Shown here: one piece after another, positions 1-9,841 of the stretch
Layout: the number at the start of each line of letters is the position of its first letter
Numbering within the stretch: position 1 is the first letter of the stretch
Assembly (NCBI GenBank): GCA_017647785.1
Contig: JAGCJW010000004.1
Coordinates: 62,001 to 126,000, forward strand
Reading direction: 5' to 3'
DNA length: 64,000 bases
From: Bacteroidales bacterium
GTDB taxonomy: Bacteria; Bacteroidota; Bacteroidia; Bacteroidales; P3
Notes under the pieces: generated by a model
What the model saw: only the letters and a program-made list of their open reading frames with translations
Databases searched by the model: none
What the model was told of the DNA's origin: nothing
Position numbers and translations under genes: made by a program

Positions 1-505
1 CAAATGTTGGAATAGACTCTGCTATTGAACGCAAATGTGTTACAGAATCTATTCCATAAGCAAGCCCACTTATAGTTGATGCATTGTATTGCTTTAAATG
101 TTGAACAATATTTGCAGTTACCCATTTACCATAATCACTTGGATTTCGTGTCCCTACAATAGCAACCATTCTATTTGAATCCAAATCTCTATTCCCTTTA
201 GTAAATAGACAAATTGGTGGGTCATCTATTTGCTTTAAACGATATGGATAATCATCATCTTTAAAGAAATAGGCTTTTATGTTATTGTTTATTATGAAAT
301 TAAGTTCCCTTTCGCAATCTGCAAACATTGTCTTATTCAAGATTGCTTCAATAGTTTTTTCTCTTGAACCAAAAAGTGTCTCCAATGATTTGCGAGATTC
401 CTTAAATAATTCCTCCGCTGTGGGATAGTATTCCATTAGTTTTTTCGCAACAGCTGGACCTATCCCATAGGTTTTAGATAAGGCAAGTGAATAAATGCTA
501 ATCAT
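1..505 (-). CDS. dprA: DNA processing protein DprA, N-terminal part (cut by window edge)
   Basis: This is the first 168 codons of a DprA/Smf protein, which binds single-stranded DNA and loads RecA onto incoming DNA during transformation. Reading from the ATG at 505, residues 1-60 form a helical helix-hairpin-helix-like region (KTYGIGPAVAKKL). A Rossmann-like DprA core follows with VAIVGTRNPSDYG and SGLAYGIDSVTH, both hallmark motifs. The C-terminal part lies outside the window. It is the downstream gene of a minus-strand run, starting 4 bp after the fucosidase stop codon, so it probably shares that transcript. The identification is firm; natural competence is not shown by this gene alone. Confidence 0.93.
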   Translation of the reverse strand, partial: MISIYSLALSKTYGIGPAVAKKLMEYYPTAEELFKESRKSLETLFGSREKTIEAILNKTMFADCERELNFIINNNIKAYFFKDDDYPYRLKQIDDPPICLFTKGNRDLDSNRMVAIVGTRNPSDYGKWVTANIVQHLKQYNASTISGLAYGIDSVTHLRSIAESIPTF

Positions 506-509
506 TTAA

Positions 510-2249
510 TTAGTTAATAGAATTTATATAATTATCTAATTTAAACACCCAAGCTCCTTTAGTTGTAATATCTGCTGGAGTTACTGAACGTGTATCAAGA
601 GTTATAGTTTTGTTTTCTGAATTATAAACCCAAGGTATTTCTTTATTTTTCTCTCCTAAAAGATATACCTTCATATCTACCTTTGGTGCTACGTTCAAGG
701 TAAATGATATACTATTATCTATTGGTTGTAAACTTATTGCATATAAATTACCATTATTCTTTGTAAAACAAATGTAAGTTTCTTCCCATGACACTTCACC
801 CTTCCAATCAGATTTTATAGGTTGTTTTGGTAATGATGCTGATTCCCATTGTAATTGCACAACAGCTTCGTGAGTTTTTTCTTGGTAAGTAAGTTCAAAT
901 TTATAAGTTTCTCCTTTTTTCAATTTAATTGTACGTTTCACTTCCTCTTTTTGTGAAGCTAATCTAAATATAGATTCTCCTTTTGCATTTTTTATCTCTA
1001 AACCAGCTTCTTCATCTGCATTTAAGTAAAGTGTATATTTATCTGTTTCGTTTGGAGTAATTTCTGTTTCCCAAAGGATTGAGAAATTATCTTCTGTCAC
1101 ACCTTTCATTGGTGCATTTCTTACCCAATTAAAATCAATTTCTTTATCATTTCTACTTGCTGTGATAGCTTGATTTTGATATACTGTTTCAAATGCTTCA
1201 CTTCCGTATATAGCTTCTTGATTGATTTCTATCCATTTACCTAAATCTAGCAAACGTTCTTGTTGAAGTAAAGGAATTTTACCATCTGCACTAGGTCCTA
1301 CATTTATTGTTAATCCACCTCCTGCTGCAACTAAACGAGAAAAATGCTTAATTAAATCTTCACTTGTTAGATAACTCTCCAAATCTGCATTTCTATTTAA
1401 AGCAAATGAACGGCTTAAACCTCTACATTCTGCCCACGGACGATTATTATCCATAATTCCTGAACTATATTCAGGAGTTGCATAACCATGATTAAATCCT
1501 ATACCCCATCTATCGTTTACCACACCTTCTGCTCCTACTACATCATAATAATATTTTACCATTTCATTACTGCGGAAAGATTTGTGATTAAAATCCCAGT
1601 CTCCATCTGAAAAGACGATAGATGGTTTAAAAGTATCTATTAACTCTTTAAATTGTGGTAATAGATGTTTATCTACATAGTTATCAATACTTATATTGGT
1701 ATCTACAGTCCAACGATACAAAGGATTTGTCCATTCTGTCAAAGAATAATACAAACCAAATTTGATATCACGTTTTCTAACCTCTTCTGCAAGTTCTTTA
1801 CAAAAATCTCTATTTGGAGTTGTTGTTGTACTAGACCAACCTTTTGCATATTTACTATCCCACATACAATATCCATCATGGTGTTTTGAGGTAAAGAGTA
1901 TATATTTTGCACCTGCTTTTTTAAACAATTCTGCCCATTCACTTGCATCAAATAATTCTGCTTTGAACAAATCCTTATAATCTCTATATTCAAAATACTC
2001 TCCAAAAACTTCTTTTTGAAAATTGATTCTTAAACTATCTTGAGAAATCAATCCCTTATAAAACCATTCTGCATATTGTTCTTTATCACTATAAGATGGT
2101 ATACTATAAAGTCCATAGTGAATAAAGATTCCCAATTTTGCATCTTTAAACCATTGTGGATATTCTCTATCTTTAAACAATTCGTTTTCTTGTGCTTGTA
2201 AATTCAAACAACATACTGCTAACATCAGTATTAATACAATTTTTTTCAT
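510..2249 (-). CDS. Secreted alpha-L-fucosidase, family GH29
   Basis: This is a 579-residue exported glycosidase expected to release alpha-L-fucose from glycans in the periplasm or at the surface. Residues 1-20 are a signal peptide (MKKIVLILML, cleavage near LQAQ). The catalytic barrel shows WFKDAKLGIFIHYG near 33-46, SKHHDGY at 121-127 and FSDGDW at 213-218. Asp215 sits at the usual nucleophile position of GH29. Residues about 385-475 resemble a PA14-like beta domain and a second beta-sandwich ends the protein. It follows the GH16-like lipoprotein gene by 9 bp, so the two may act on the same glycan. Linkage specificity cannot be read from the sequence. Confidence 0.92.
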   Translation of the reverse strand: MKKIVLILMLAVCCLNLQAQENELFKDREYPQWFKDAKLGIFIHYGLYSIPSYSDKEQYAEWFYKGLISQDSLRINFQKEVFGEYFEYRDYKDLFKAELFDASEWAELFKKAGAKYILFTSKHHDGYCMWDSKYAKGWSSTTTTPNRDFCKELAEEVRKRDIKFGLYYSLTEWTNPLYRWTVDTNISIDNYVDKHLLPQFKELIDTFKPSIVFSDGDWDFNHKSFRSNEMVKYYYDVVGAEGVVNDRWGIGFNHGYATPEYSSGIMDNNRPWAECRGLSRSFALNRNADLESYLTSEDLIKHFSRLVAAGGGLTINVGPSADGKIPLLQQERLLDLGKWIEINQEAIYGSEAFETVYQNQAITASRNDKEIDFNWVRNAPMKGVTEDNFSILWETEITPNETDKYTLYLNADEEAGLEIKNAKGESIFRLASQKEEVKRTIKLKKGETYKFELTYQEKTHEAVVQLQWESASLPKQPIKSDWKGEVSWEETYICFTKNNGNLYAISLQPIDNSISFTLNVAPKVDMKVYLLGEKNKEIPWVYNSENKTITLDTRSVTPADITTKGAWVFKLDNYINSIN

Positions 2250-2258
2250 GTTTTTTAT

Positions 2259-4196
2259 TTATTCTATTACTATTTCAAATACTTTTCCTTCAAAGGCTTT
2301 TTCATTAAACGGAATTAATCCTTGTTCAAATATTTCTGGCAACCACCAATCTGAATAATGAAATTCTTGTGTGACAATTGCCGTCATTTGATTATTAGGT
2401 ATTAAAGTCACAGACTCATTCATATATCCTACGACTTGCATATTGTTTTCATCACGCCCTACTCTCCAAATAATTTCTGTTGGTTTCCATTCTATTTCAA
2501 AATAATAAAAATCCTCGTCAAAAATATTCTTATTTAATTCTATTCTCGAAGTTAATGCTCTATAATTTTCTGTCCATCTATGCAGATGAAAAGTGTTTCC
2601 TTTATAGTCTATCTTTTGTATGCCTCCTGTATGAAAATGTAACGGTTGAGGGCATGCCATATCCCAATTTGTACACGCCAAAACGAACTTACCATTCCCT
2701 ATTGGACTATCCTTTTTAATTTCTTCTTCTACCCAATACTTAGAGGTTTTAATCATTTCTATATCTATTTCAGAATAATGTGTAGTTTGCTCTCTTTCAG
2801 ATTCGTTATCATTTTTACTATGTTTCACATAACCCTTTCCCTCGCAAGTTCTCCTTTTATTCCAATCTGCCTCACTTTGATACGCCAACCAAAAGGCATT
2901 AGTCAATCCCGTCCAAACCTCATCAGAGGTGACAAGTGTAGGAAACTTTATTTTCCCTCTGTATTTACCATATGAAAATCCTATTCGAGATTTTATTCCC
3001 ACATTTTCTTTCTTCGCATTTACTATATCCGTATTTGCAGGATTTGATATTCCTATATAACTCCTATCTTGTGGAATATATATATTCTTTCCTGGTTTTG
3101 TTGTATTAGATGGATATGTCTTTAATCTGTTTTTATACTTCTCTTTTGCTTGATTATAGTCTGTCAATGTGTATTCCCCTTTTGAAAGTATGTCTGCAAT
3201 AAGTGGGATTTGTGATATAGTTTTATTTTTATTAATATCATGAAAATATTGTTCGAAAAGAGCTGAATAATACAAAGAATCAGTGTTCCCAATCAAAGAA
3301 TTATCATGAGAATATACCTTAAAATCACTTGAAGGACACGCATAAGGATTTACATATACGCCTTTCTCTGCATTTAAAACGGCTCTTGTTTTTAATACTT
3401 TTTGACTTCTTAAAACATACACGCCTTCTATATCATTGTTTTTAAAGAATGAAAAAGGATTTTCAAACTCATTTGTTTCAGGATTTTGTTTTGAAATATT
3501 CTTTATTTGTTCTGGAATTTGTTTTAACCCATTTTCATCTGCAACAACTAAAAGAAATTCATAAATTCCTGTTCTTGGATTTCTCCTTTCACGTCTATTT
3601 ATTTCTCCTTGTTTGCTATTTTCGTGATTTATCACCCAAATAATGTCTAAAATCATTTGTTCTTTTAACGAAACTTTGTTTTCTTTCGCTTTTTGCTTTA
3701 TAGATCCATACCATTCTGGATTTGCTTCCACTAATTTTATTCCTTCTTCGATGTCTTCTTTGGTTAATTGTCGTGGAATCTTCTTTCCGAAATATTTTAC
3801 TTCGTTTCGTGGATTTCCTACTATTTGAAAACTATCTATTATTTGTTCTCCACTAAATGGTTTAAAGCCTATTTGTGTTTCTTGCCAAGAACCATAAAAA
3901 TTTTCACTTGCCTCTATTCTGTCTTCGTGGAATTTGTAAGATTCGTTTTGGTAATAAATTTTGTAAAATAATTGTTTGTTTGACGGATTTTCTATTTTTG
4001 CGTTAATAATAAAGTATTCTGCTGATGTAGGTAAAATAATCCCCTCAAAAACTGCATTATTAAGTGACATATCTACTCTTACCGTATCTTTCTGCGAGTA
4101 ATTGCTCAAGGCATCAAAAGAAACTATTATATTATTCTCCTTTTTGCATGAGGAAAACAACAAAACAAAACTTAATAGTGTCAGTACTAATCGCAT
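2259..4196 (-). CDS. Lipoprotein with C-terminal GH16-like glucanase domain
   Basis: This is a 645-residue lipoprotein: MRLVLTLLSFVLLFSSC gives a lipobox with Cys17. The first ~400 residues are not recognised. They include a beta-rich N-terminus and a charged helical stretch near 140-235. From ~400 the protein looks like a concanavalin-A-fold GH16 domain: VWTGLTNAFWL, then SEIDIEMI with the EIDIE catalytic signature at 476-480, then FYYFEIEWKPTEIIWRVG. The intact EIDIE supports an active endo-acting beta-glycanase, but the substrate is unknown. The operon partner is the GH29 fucosidase downstream. A TACATTTG element at 4226-4233 is a plausible promoter about 30 bp before the start. Confidence 0.75.
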   Translation of the reverse strand: MRLVLTLLSFVLLFSSCKKENNIIVSFDALSNYSQKDTVRVDMSLNNAVFEGIILPTSAEYFIINAKIENPSNKQLFYKIYYQNESYKFHEDRIEASENFYGSWQETQIGFKPFSGEQIIDSFQIVGNPRNEVKYFGKKIPRQLTKEDIEEGIKLVEANPEWYGSIKQKAKENKVSLKEQMILDIIWVINHENSKQGEINRRERRNPRTGIYEFLLVVADENGLKQIPEQIKNISKQNPETNEFENPFSFFKNNDIEGVYVLRSQKVLKTRAVLNAEKGVYVNPYACPSSDFKVYSHDNSLIGNTDSLYYSALFEQYFHDINKNKTISQIPLIADILSKGEYTLTDYNQAKEKYKNRLKTYPSNTTKPGKNIYIPQDRSYIGISNPANTDIVNAKKENVGIKSRIGFSYGKYRGKIKFPTLVTSDEVWTGLTNAFWLAYQSEADWNKRRTCEGKGYVKHSKNDNESEREQTTHYSEIDIEMIKTSKYWVEEEIKKDSPIGNGKFVLACTNWDMACPQPLHFHTGGIQKIDYKGNTFHLHRWTENYRALTSRIELNKNIFDEDFYYFEIEWKPTEIIWRVGRDENNMQVVGYMNESVTLIPNNQMTAIVTQEFHYSDWWLPEIFEQGLIPFNEKAFEGKVFEIVIE

Positions 4197-4225
4197 TTAG
4201 ACTTTAAATCTTTGTAATTTAAAGG

Positions 4226-4233
4226 CAAATGTA
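4226..4233 (-). promoter_or_regulatory. Bacteroidota -7 promoter element for the GH16-like/fucosidase genes
   Basis: On the minus strand this reads TACATTTG, matching TAnnTTTG, 30 bp before the ATG at 4196. No TTTG is seen at the expected -33 spacing, so the call rests on one element and its position. Confidence 0.4.
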
Positions 4234-4315
4234 TAAATTTTTTTTGAAATTTTGGAGAATTCACACAACATAAAGAGAAATAATTTGTTTTTAATATATA
4301 CCAATACATAGAAAC

Positions 4316-5179
4316 ATGAAATTATATAATAAAATTTTGATTGTAACAGACTTTAATGAAGAAGCTCTTAATAAATGTTTAAGTTGTTACAACTCGCTTT
4401 TCGCTGACAATTCAGAGGTTCATCTATTAAACGTTATAGAAGACACAGGCTTTATTACACGCCTATTTGCCTCTTACGCCAACTCTTTTGAGGAATGCGT
4501 AAAATCAAGATTCCCTATAATCAAAGATACAATAAAAGAAAGATGGAATATTAATGTAAAACTTCATGTAAGAAAAGGCAGTATATCGAAAGAAATAGTG
4601 GAACTTTGTAATGAAGAAGAAATCAACCTCATCATTATGCTTGTATCAAACGATAACTCCCTTGATGTGATAGGCGCTAACACTCACAAACTTCTAAGAT
4701 TAACCAATGTGCCAATTCTTACAATGAGACGCAATCACGAGATAAAACAAATCAAAAACATTCTCATCCCATTGGAGTTATATCTAAGTTCACGTCAAAA
4801 AGTTGCCGATGCAGTTATGTGGGCAAAATACTACAATGCAAAAATAACTATTTGCCTTGGACTTTGGGATAAAGACAAAGAAACTGCTTTCAAAGTCAAA
4901 CGCATTGGACAAACTACCATGGACTTCATTGAATCAAAAGGTATAGAGTGCAAGTGCGTTACTTTCGATAATTTAGACTCTAGTAAAGATTACACTCTTA
5001 AAATCGTAGATTACGCAAATGAACCAGCAAATAATGTTGATATTGCAATGGTAATGAATAAAGACGAGAGTATAGATTTCCGAATTGATGATAGAGGTAG
5101 AGAAATCATTCGTCTCTCTCAACGTCCTATACTTTGCGTACCATTGAAAAAGACAGGAATGTCTGCAGGTTTTCTATAA
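4316..5179 (+). CDS. Tandem universal stress protein (UspA-like)
   Basis: This 287-residue cytoplasmic protein is made of two UspA-like alpha/beta halves, about 1-138 and 143-287. The first opens with YNKILIVTDFNEEAL and ends in VPILTMRR; the second opens with IKNILIPLEL and ends in RPILCVPL. The ATP-binding G-x2-G-x9-G loop of classic Usp proteins is not present in either half. The corresponding first-half stretch is VSNDNSLDVIGANTHK, so it probably belongs to a non-ATP-binding subgroup. It is a single-gene unit followed by a hairpin terminator and divergent from the GH16-like lipoprotein gene. Its physiological role is unknown. Confidence 0.78.
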   Translation: MKLYNKILIVTDFNEEALNKCLSCYNSLFADNSEVHLLNVIEDTGFITRLFASYANSFEECVKSRFPIIKDTIKERWNINVKLHVRKGSISKEIVELCNEEEINLIIMLVSNDNSLDVIGANTHKLLRLTNVPILTMRRNHEIKQIKNILIPLELYLSSRQKVADAVMWAKYYNAKITICLGLWDKDKETAFKVKRIGQTTMDFIESKGIECKCVTFDNLDSSKDYTLKIVDYANEPANNVDIAMVMNKDESIDFRIDDRGREIIRLSQRPILCVPLKKTGMSAGFL

Positions 5180-5212
5180 ACCTATAGAAATCAGCATATA
5201 AATAAAGAGAGA

Positions 5213-5268
5213 AACCAGTTCCAGTTTTTCTAGATTTCACTAGTATACTGGCACTGGTTTATTTTTTA
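5213..5268 (+). terminator. Hairpin terminator after the universal stress gene
   Basis: The arms at 5213-5224 and 5248-5259 pair over 12 bases with one mismatch, with a 23-nt loop, and are followed by a T-rich tract. It lies in the 246-bp gap between the converging stress-protein and cinA genes and may act in both directions. The rest of this gap is AT-rich with no gene seen. Confidence 0.65.
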
Positions 5269-5425
5269 ACTAATAACTAGATTAGTTAGATTTAATTTTT
5301 AAATTTTATTATAGTTATTATTGCTATTATAGTACACCTTTTTTGCGTATAAAAATACCAAAATTGCACATGAAAACACTATAATTGTACATCAAAATCA
5401 AAGTTTAAAAGTTAAAAACAGCGTT

Positions 5426-6673
5426 TTACTCTCCTTCTTTTATTAATTTCAACAACATAAGTAAAGCTTGATTGCTAGTTCGTTCTATGAAATTATCACG
5501 TGTTGTTGGGAAATAATATTTTTCTGATATTGTTTTTTTATCTGAACTTACACTTATCCAAACTATTCCAACAGGTTTTTCTTCACTTCCTCCCTCTGGG
5601 CCTGCGATTCCTGTTGTTGCAACTGCATAGGTCGTTTGCAAACGTTTTAAAGCTCCTTTTGACATTTCTTCTGCAACTTGTTTACTGACTGCACCATAGG
5701 TTTGTAAGTTTTCAAAAGATACATCTAAAAGTGATTGTTTTATTTCATTTGAATAGGCAATAACACTTCCTTTATAGTATTGCGAAGCTCCTGGGTTTGA
5801 AGTTATAAGATGGGATATAAATCCTCCTGTACAACTTTCTGCACTGCATATTGTTTTTCCTGTATTTTTTAGTTCTTCTCCTATAATACTTGCAATATTA
5901 TCTATTTCAAATCCCATGAAATAATCTTTTGTCAGCTCTATTAAATGGTTTACTTTCTCATCTAGTTCTTTTTCTATTGCAGGATTATTGTCTGATTTTG
6001 CGGTAAGTCTTAATCGGATTGTATTACTTTTAGGTAGGTATGCAAGGGTTATATAATCAGGTAGATTGTTTTCAAATTCAGAAATCATATCTGAAAGAAA
6101 ACTTTCTCCAATATTTGCATATAATAGTGTTCTATGAATTATTTTTGTTTTTTGATTGAAGTGTTGTTGCATTATTTCAATAACACTATTCATCATTTTT
6201 CTCATTTCAAAGGGAACTCCTGGCATTGAAAATATTAGTTTCCCTTCTTTTTCAAAGCACATTCCTGGTGCTGTTCCCACTGGATTGAACACCACTCTAC
6301 AGTTTTCAGGCACTAAAGCTTGTGCTTGGTTTGTTGGTGTAAAGGGTAGATTCTTTCTTGTGAAATATGATTTAACGTGCTCTTCTACTTCTTTGTTCAA
6401 GATTAACTTTGAACCGAAGAAGTCTGTTAAAGTCTTTTTTGTTATATCGTCTTTAGTGGGCCCAAGTCCTCCTGTGATTAAAATACAGTCGGCTCTTTTT
6501 AATGCAATTTTTAAACTTTCTTCTATTTGAGATTTATTGTCGCCTATTACACTTGTTGTCAAAACATTAAATCCGTATGTATTTAATGTTTGTGCCATTT
6601 GACTTGCATTTGTATTTACAACTTGCCCTATCAATAGTTCATCACCAATATTTATTATCTCGACTTGTACCAT
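5426..6673 (-). CDS. cinA: CinA family nicotinamide-nucleotide amidase
   Basis: This is a full-length 415-residue CinA. Residues 1-170 are the MoCF-like/COG1058 domain: EIINIGDELLIGQVVNTN, ILITGGLGPTKDDITK and PGTAPG-type residues in VGTAPGMCF. Residues ~260-415 are the PncC-type deamidase: TICSAESCTGGFIS, then TTGIAGPEGGSEEKPVG. The family converts nicotinamide mononucleotide to nicotinate mononucleotide, recycling pyridine nucleotides, and in some species is linked to competence. It is the last gene of the long minus-strand run, 6 bp after the SUI1 gene. The dprA start lies about 5 kb away but not in the same operon. Confidence 0.93.
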   Translation of the reverse strand: MVQVEIINIGDELLIGQVVNTNASQMAQTLNTYGFNVLTTSVIGDNKSQIEESLKIALKRADCILITGGLGPTKDDITKKTLTDFFGSKLILNKEVEEHVKSYFTRKNLPFTPTNQAQALVPENCRVVFNPVGTAPGMCFEKEGKLIFSMPGVPFEMRKMMNSVIEIMQQHFNQKTKIIHRTLLYANIGESFLSDMISEFENNLPDYITLAYLPKSNTIRLRLTAKSDNNPAIEKELDEKVNHLIELTKDYFMGFEIDNIASIIGEELKNTGKTICSAESCTGGFISHLITSNPGASQYYKGSVIAYSNEIKQSLLDVSFENLQTYGAVSKQVAEEMSKGALKRLQTTYAVATTGIAGPEGGSEEKPVGIVWISVSSDKKTISEKYYFPTTRDNFIERTSNQALLMLLKLIKEGE

Positions 6674-6679
6674 AGGTTT

Positions 6680-7021
6680 CTAGCCTCTTTGTTTTACTTT
6701 ATAGTCTTTTTGTGTTAGATAGTCCATAACTTTTTGTCGGAAATCTCCTTGAATTAGTATTTCTCCGTTTTTTACACTTCCTCCTACTCCACATTTGTTT
6801 TTCAATTCTTTTCCTAGGGTTTCCAAATCTTCTGTAGTTCCAACAAAACCTGTAATAAGGGTTACTTGTTTTCCCGCTCTTTGTTTTTTATCTAATTGCA
6901 CATAAAGTTTTTGTTGGTTGTTTGGTAGGGTTTCTTCTTCAAACTCTTCGTATTCCTCGTATTCAAAGTCTGGATTAGTGGAATAGACTACTCCTATTCT
7001 TTCTCTATTTTTCTTACTCAT
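6680..7021 (-). CDS. yciH: SUI1/eIF1-like translation factor (YciH family)
   Basis: This 113-residue protein has a ~45-residue acidic N-terminal tail ([11 protein letters not shown]) and a C-terminal SUI1 domain: [47 protein letters not shown]. These match the eIF1-fold RNA-binding domain found in bacterial YciH, proposed to influence initiation fidelity. It is followed 6 bp later by cinA and preceded by the lipid kinase with a 1-bp gap. Nothing in the operon points to a specific partner. Confidence 0.88.
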   Translation of the reverse strand: MSKKNRERIGVVYSTNPDFEYEEYEEFEEETLPNNQQKLYVQLDKKQRAGKQVTLITGFVGTTEDLETLGKELKNKCGVGGSVKNGEILIQGDFRQKVMDYLTQKDYKVKQRG

Positions 7022-7022
7022 A

Positions 7023-7898
7023 TTATTTTACTATTACTTTTAATGATGAAGGAATAACTTCAAACTCTAAATCTTCATTAAATTCCATGTATTCTCCATC
7101 TATATTTACTCCTATTGATTCTTCATTAAAAACTTTTACTTTCTTTGCTTTATATGTATCTACGTATATAGACATATCAAAATTTTTGAAAAATAAAAGT
7201 TGCGCAGTCCATGGCAAAAGTGGTAGTGGTGGTTTCTTTACTACAACAACATCTAACAAACCATCATTTAATTCTGCATGTGGTGCTACTTCGGTATCAA
7301 ATCCAAATTGTGTTGAATTTGCGAAACTTATAAATAATGCTTGTGTTTCTATTATTTTATCGTCTATTTCTAATTTATAGTATTTTTGGGTATATGTAGG
7401 ATAATATTGTAGTACTAGTTTTAAATATGGTTGAAATCCTCTTGTGTGAACTTTTGAAAACTCTTTTGCAATCAAGGCATCAAAACCTATTCCTGCAATA
7501 GAGGCATAAATGGTGTTATTTAAATTAATAGTATCTATTTCTATGATTTTTCTGTTATTGATAATCTCTATTGCATCTTTTATAGATAAAGGTATGTTTA
7601 GACATCTTGCCAATCCATTGCCACTACCAGTTGGAATAATAGCCATAGTTGCATCTGTAGAAAACAAACCTTTTACGCAATCATTTATCGAACCATCTCC
7701 TCCAACTGCAACAATTATATCATAATCTCTTATAACCGAAGCTATGGCAATAGCAGTTGCGTGATGAGGATATGCAGTATATGAAATATTGTAATCAAAT
7801 TTGTTTTTATCAAGATATTTCTCAACTGCCTTCTCTATCTTTTTTTGTTTGCCTACTCCTGATATCGGATTTACTATAAATAGTATTTTATCCTTCAT
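7023..7898 (-). CDS. Diacylglycerol/lipid kinase of the DagK-YegS type
   Basis: This 291-residue cytoplasmic kinase phosphorylates a lipid alcohol such as diacylglycerol. The catalytic domain contains [11 protein letters not shown] at 7-17, [16 protein letters not shown] with the invariant GGDG, and [16 protein letters not shown]. The C-terminal beta domain ends at residue 291. The start ATG overlaps the stop of the LtaS-like gene by 4 bp. That neighbour is informative, since LtaS-type enzymes that use phosphatidylglycerol release diacylglycerol, which such a kinase would recycle. The substrate is inferred from the family only. Confidence 0.87.
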   Translation of the reverse strand: MKDKILFIVNPISGVGKQKKIEKAVEKYLDKNKFDYNISYTAYPHHATAIAIASVIRDYDIIVAVGGDGSINDCVKGLFSTDATMAIIPTGSGNGLARCLNIPLSIKDAIEIINNRKIIEIDTINLNNTIYASIAGIGFDALIAKEFSKVHTRGFQPYLKLVLQYYPTYTQKYYKLEIDDKIIETQALFISFANSTQFGFDTEVAPHAELNDGLLDVVVVKKPPLPLLPWTAQLLFFKNFDMSIYVDTYKAKKVKVFNEESIGVNIDGEYMEFNEDLEFEVIPSSLKVIVK

Positions 7899-9829
7899 TT
7901 TTTTGAAGTTGTTGTATTATCTATGATATTATTGTTGTATTGTTGAATATACGCCTTAGTAAAGTTTATATGTTTTTTAGTTATTTCTGTATATTTGTCT
8001 GATATGTTATTTTTCAATCCCTTATCTTCTAATATATCATAAAGCTCTATTGTTCCGTCTTGTTTGTATTTACTTAGATATTTACCCATCATTAAAAGGT
8101 ATTCTCCGTTTGTGTAATAGATATAGTAGTGTGGTTCTTTTGAGAATGGACTTCTACCAAAAGAGAATATTGAAACATCGTTTGGATTTAATAAATCAAC
8201 AATAGTAGGATATACGTCTATTTGTTGCATATATTGAGTACTTATAATTTGTCCTTTCATATCTGGGTGATAGATAATCATCGGTATTCTAAATAGTCCT
8301 AATTGTGTTTTAAAGTCTTTACTTTCTGTTAAACCGCTATGGTCAGCAGTTATTACAAAAAGGGTGTTTTTATACCATTCACATTTTGATGCTTCTTCAA
8401 AAAATCTTTTTAAAGCGTAGTCTGTATATGCCACTGTTTCATGTACAATCAAACTTCCTTTTGGGAATTTACCTATGTGTTGTTGAGGGACTGTGTAAGG
8501 GTGATGAGAAGATAGTGTATAAATTGTACTTACAAAAGGTTTCGTTAAAGTATCTATTTGTTTAACAGTGTATTGCAAGAATGGTTCATCAAATATTCCC
8601 CAATTTCCATCGTAATCCTCTTTGTTATTATATTCATTCATTCCATAATAGTGTTCATAACCTACTTTCTTTGTAAAGTTATCGAATCCCATTGTTCCAT
8701 TGTATCCTCCATGGAAAAAGGCTGTTGTGTAATTATAGTCTTTGAATGTTGAGGCTATTGAACCTAATTTATTATTTCCATAAACACTTGTAAGATAGCT
8801 TTCTTCCATCATAATAGGCAATGAAGATATAACTGCAGGTATTCCATCTATTGATTTTTTTCCATTAGATAAACCTTGGAATACAAGAGATTGTTTTGCC
8901 AATGAATCTAAAAATGGTGCATAACTTACTCCTGAAGGGTTGTATGTATTTAGGTATTCAGCAGAAAAGCTTTCTAAAATAATAACACACACATTGGTTT
9001 TGCCTGTTTCAAGAGGCTGTGTAAAGATTGTATCTGCCCAATTTTCAGAGGTAAATGTTGTTTGAGGTTTGTATATTTTTACTAATTCCTCTTGAGAGAA
9101 AAACTCTTTCTTTTCTAAGCTTGGTTTTCCAAATGTTCTGTAAAGAGTAAATGGTGTGTTTAAAACCAAGGCTGTATTTTGAGTAGAGGTGTATTGACTT
9201 GCGTGCATTAGTCCAAGTGGACGTGTTTGAAAACCTCCTCTTTGAAAGAAGAATAAAATGAAAAGGGAAAAGAAAAAAATGATTCCTTGTTTCAGTAAAT
9301 TAATTCTTGATTTCGTTTTTTTCTTTCTTTGTTTTATTTTCTTATTGATTAGTGTATTGATAATCAACATAAAGATTAGCACACACACAAAGGCAGTCGC
9401 AATATGCCAATAGTCTCTTAAGAATTGGGGAATAAGCTCATTGAAATCTCCTCCTACTCCTAAATATCGTGTGATATCTGCAGTAAGTCTTTTGAAAGAA
9501 AATCTGTAATATCCTGCATCAATCAAATTGACTGCAATCATAAAGATATTGGCAGTAATATAAAAGAATTCCGATAGAGATTTAAACCATTTCTTTTCCC
9601 ATTGATTAGCAAGTGGTAAAAGATTTAAGAAAAGATATGGTAACAGAAAGATACTTATAGATGATAAAGCGTAACGAGTGCAACCAAAAAAGATATTAAA
9701 TCCTTCTTTGAAAGATTCTATTTCAAAAAAACTACTGTTAAAAAGATAGAAAAGTATTTGAGTTATATAAATACAAAATAAAGAGAGTATGTATTTATAA
9801 ACAACTTGTTTATAATGTCCTACTTGCAT
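7895..9829 (-). CDS. LtaS-like membrane phospho-transferase (sulfatase fold)
   Basis: This 644-residue inner-membrane enzyme has about five N-terminal transmembrane segments within residues 1-200 and a large extracytoplasmic alkaline-phosphatase-fold domain. Metal and nucleophile motifs are visible: NVCVIILESFSAEYL, GKKSIDGIPA (Ser in the position of the nucleophile Thr/Ser) and VITADHSG. In Gram-negative bacteria this family moves phosphoglycerol or phosphoethanolamine from phospholipid onto surface glycans. The acceptor here is unknown. Its 3' end overlaps the downstream lipid kinase by 4 bp, supporting coupled diacylglycerol recycling. GldB lies 12 bp upstream. Confidence 0.86.
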   Translation of the reverse strand: MQVGHYKQVVYKYILSLFCIYITQILFYLFNSSFFEIESFKEGFNIFFGCTRYALSSISIFLLPYLFLNLLPLANQWEKKWFKSLSEFFYITANIFMIAVNLIDAGYYRFSFKRLTADITRYLGVGGDFNELIPQFLRDYWHIATAFVCVLIFMLIINTLINKKIKQRKKKTKSRINLLKQGIIFFFSLFILFFFQRGGFQTRPLGLMHASQYTSTQNTALVLNTPFTLYRTFGKPSLEKKEFFSQEELVKIYKPQTTFTSENWADTIFTQPLETGKTNVCVIILESFSAEYLNTYNPSGVSYAPFLDSLAKQSLVFQGLSNGKKSIDGIPAVISSLPIMMEESYLTSVYGNNKLGSIASTFKDYNYTTAFFHGGYNGTMGFDNFTKKVGYEHYYGMNEYNNKEDYDGNWGIFDEPFLQYTVKQIDTLTKPFVSTIYTLSSHHPYTVPQQHIGKFPKGSLIVHETVAYTDYALKRFFEEASKCEWYKNTLFVITADHSGLTESKDFKTQLGLFRIPMIIYHPDMKGQIISTQYMQQIDVYPTIVDLLNPNDVSIFSFGRSPFSKEPHYYIYYTNGEYLLMMGKYLSKYKQDGTIELYDILEDKGLKNNISDKYTEITKKHINFTKAYIQQYNNNIIDNTTTSKK

Positions 9830-9841
9830 ATTATTGAATTA

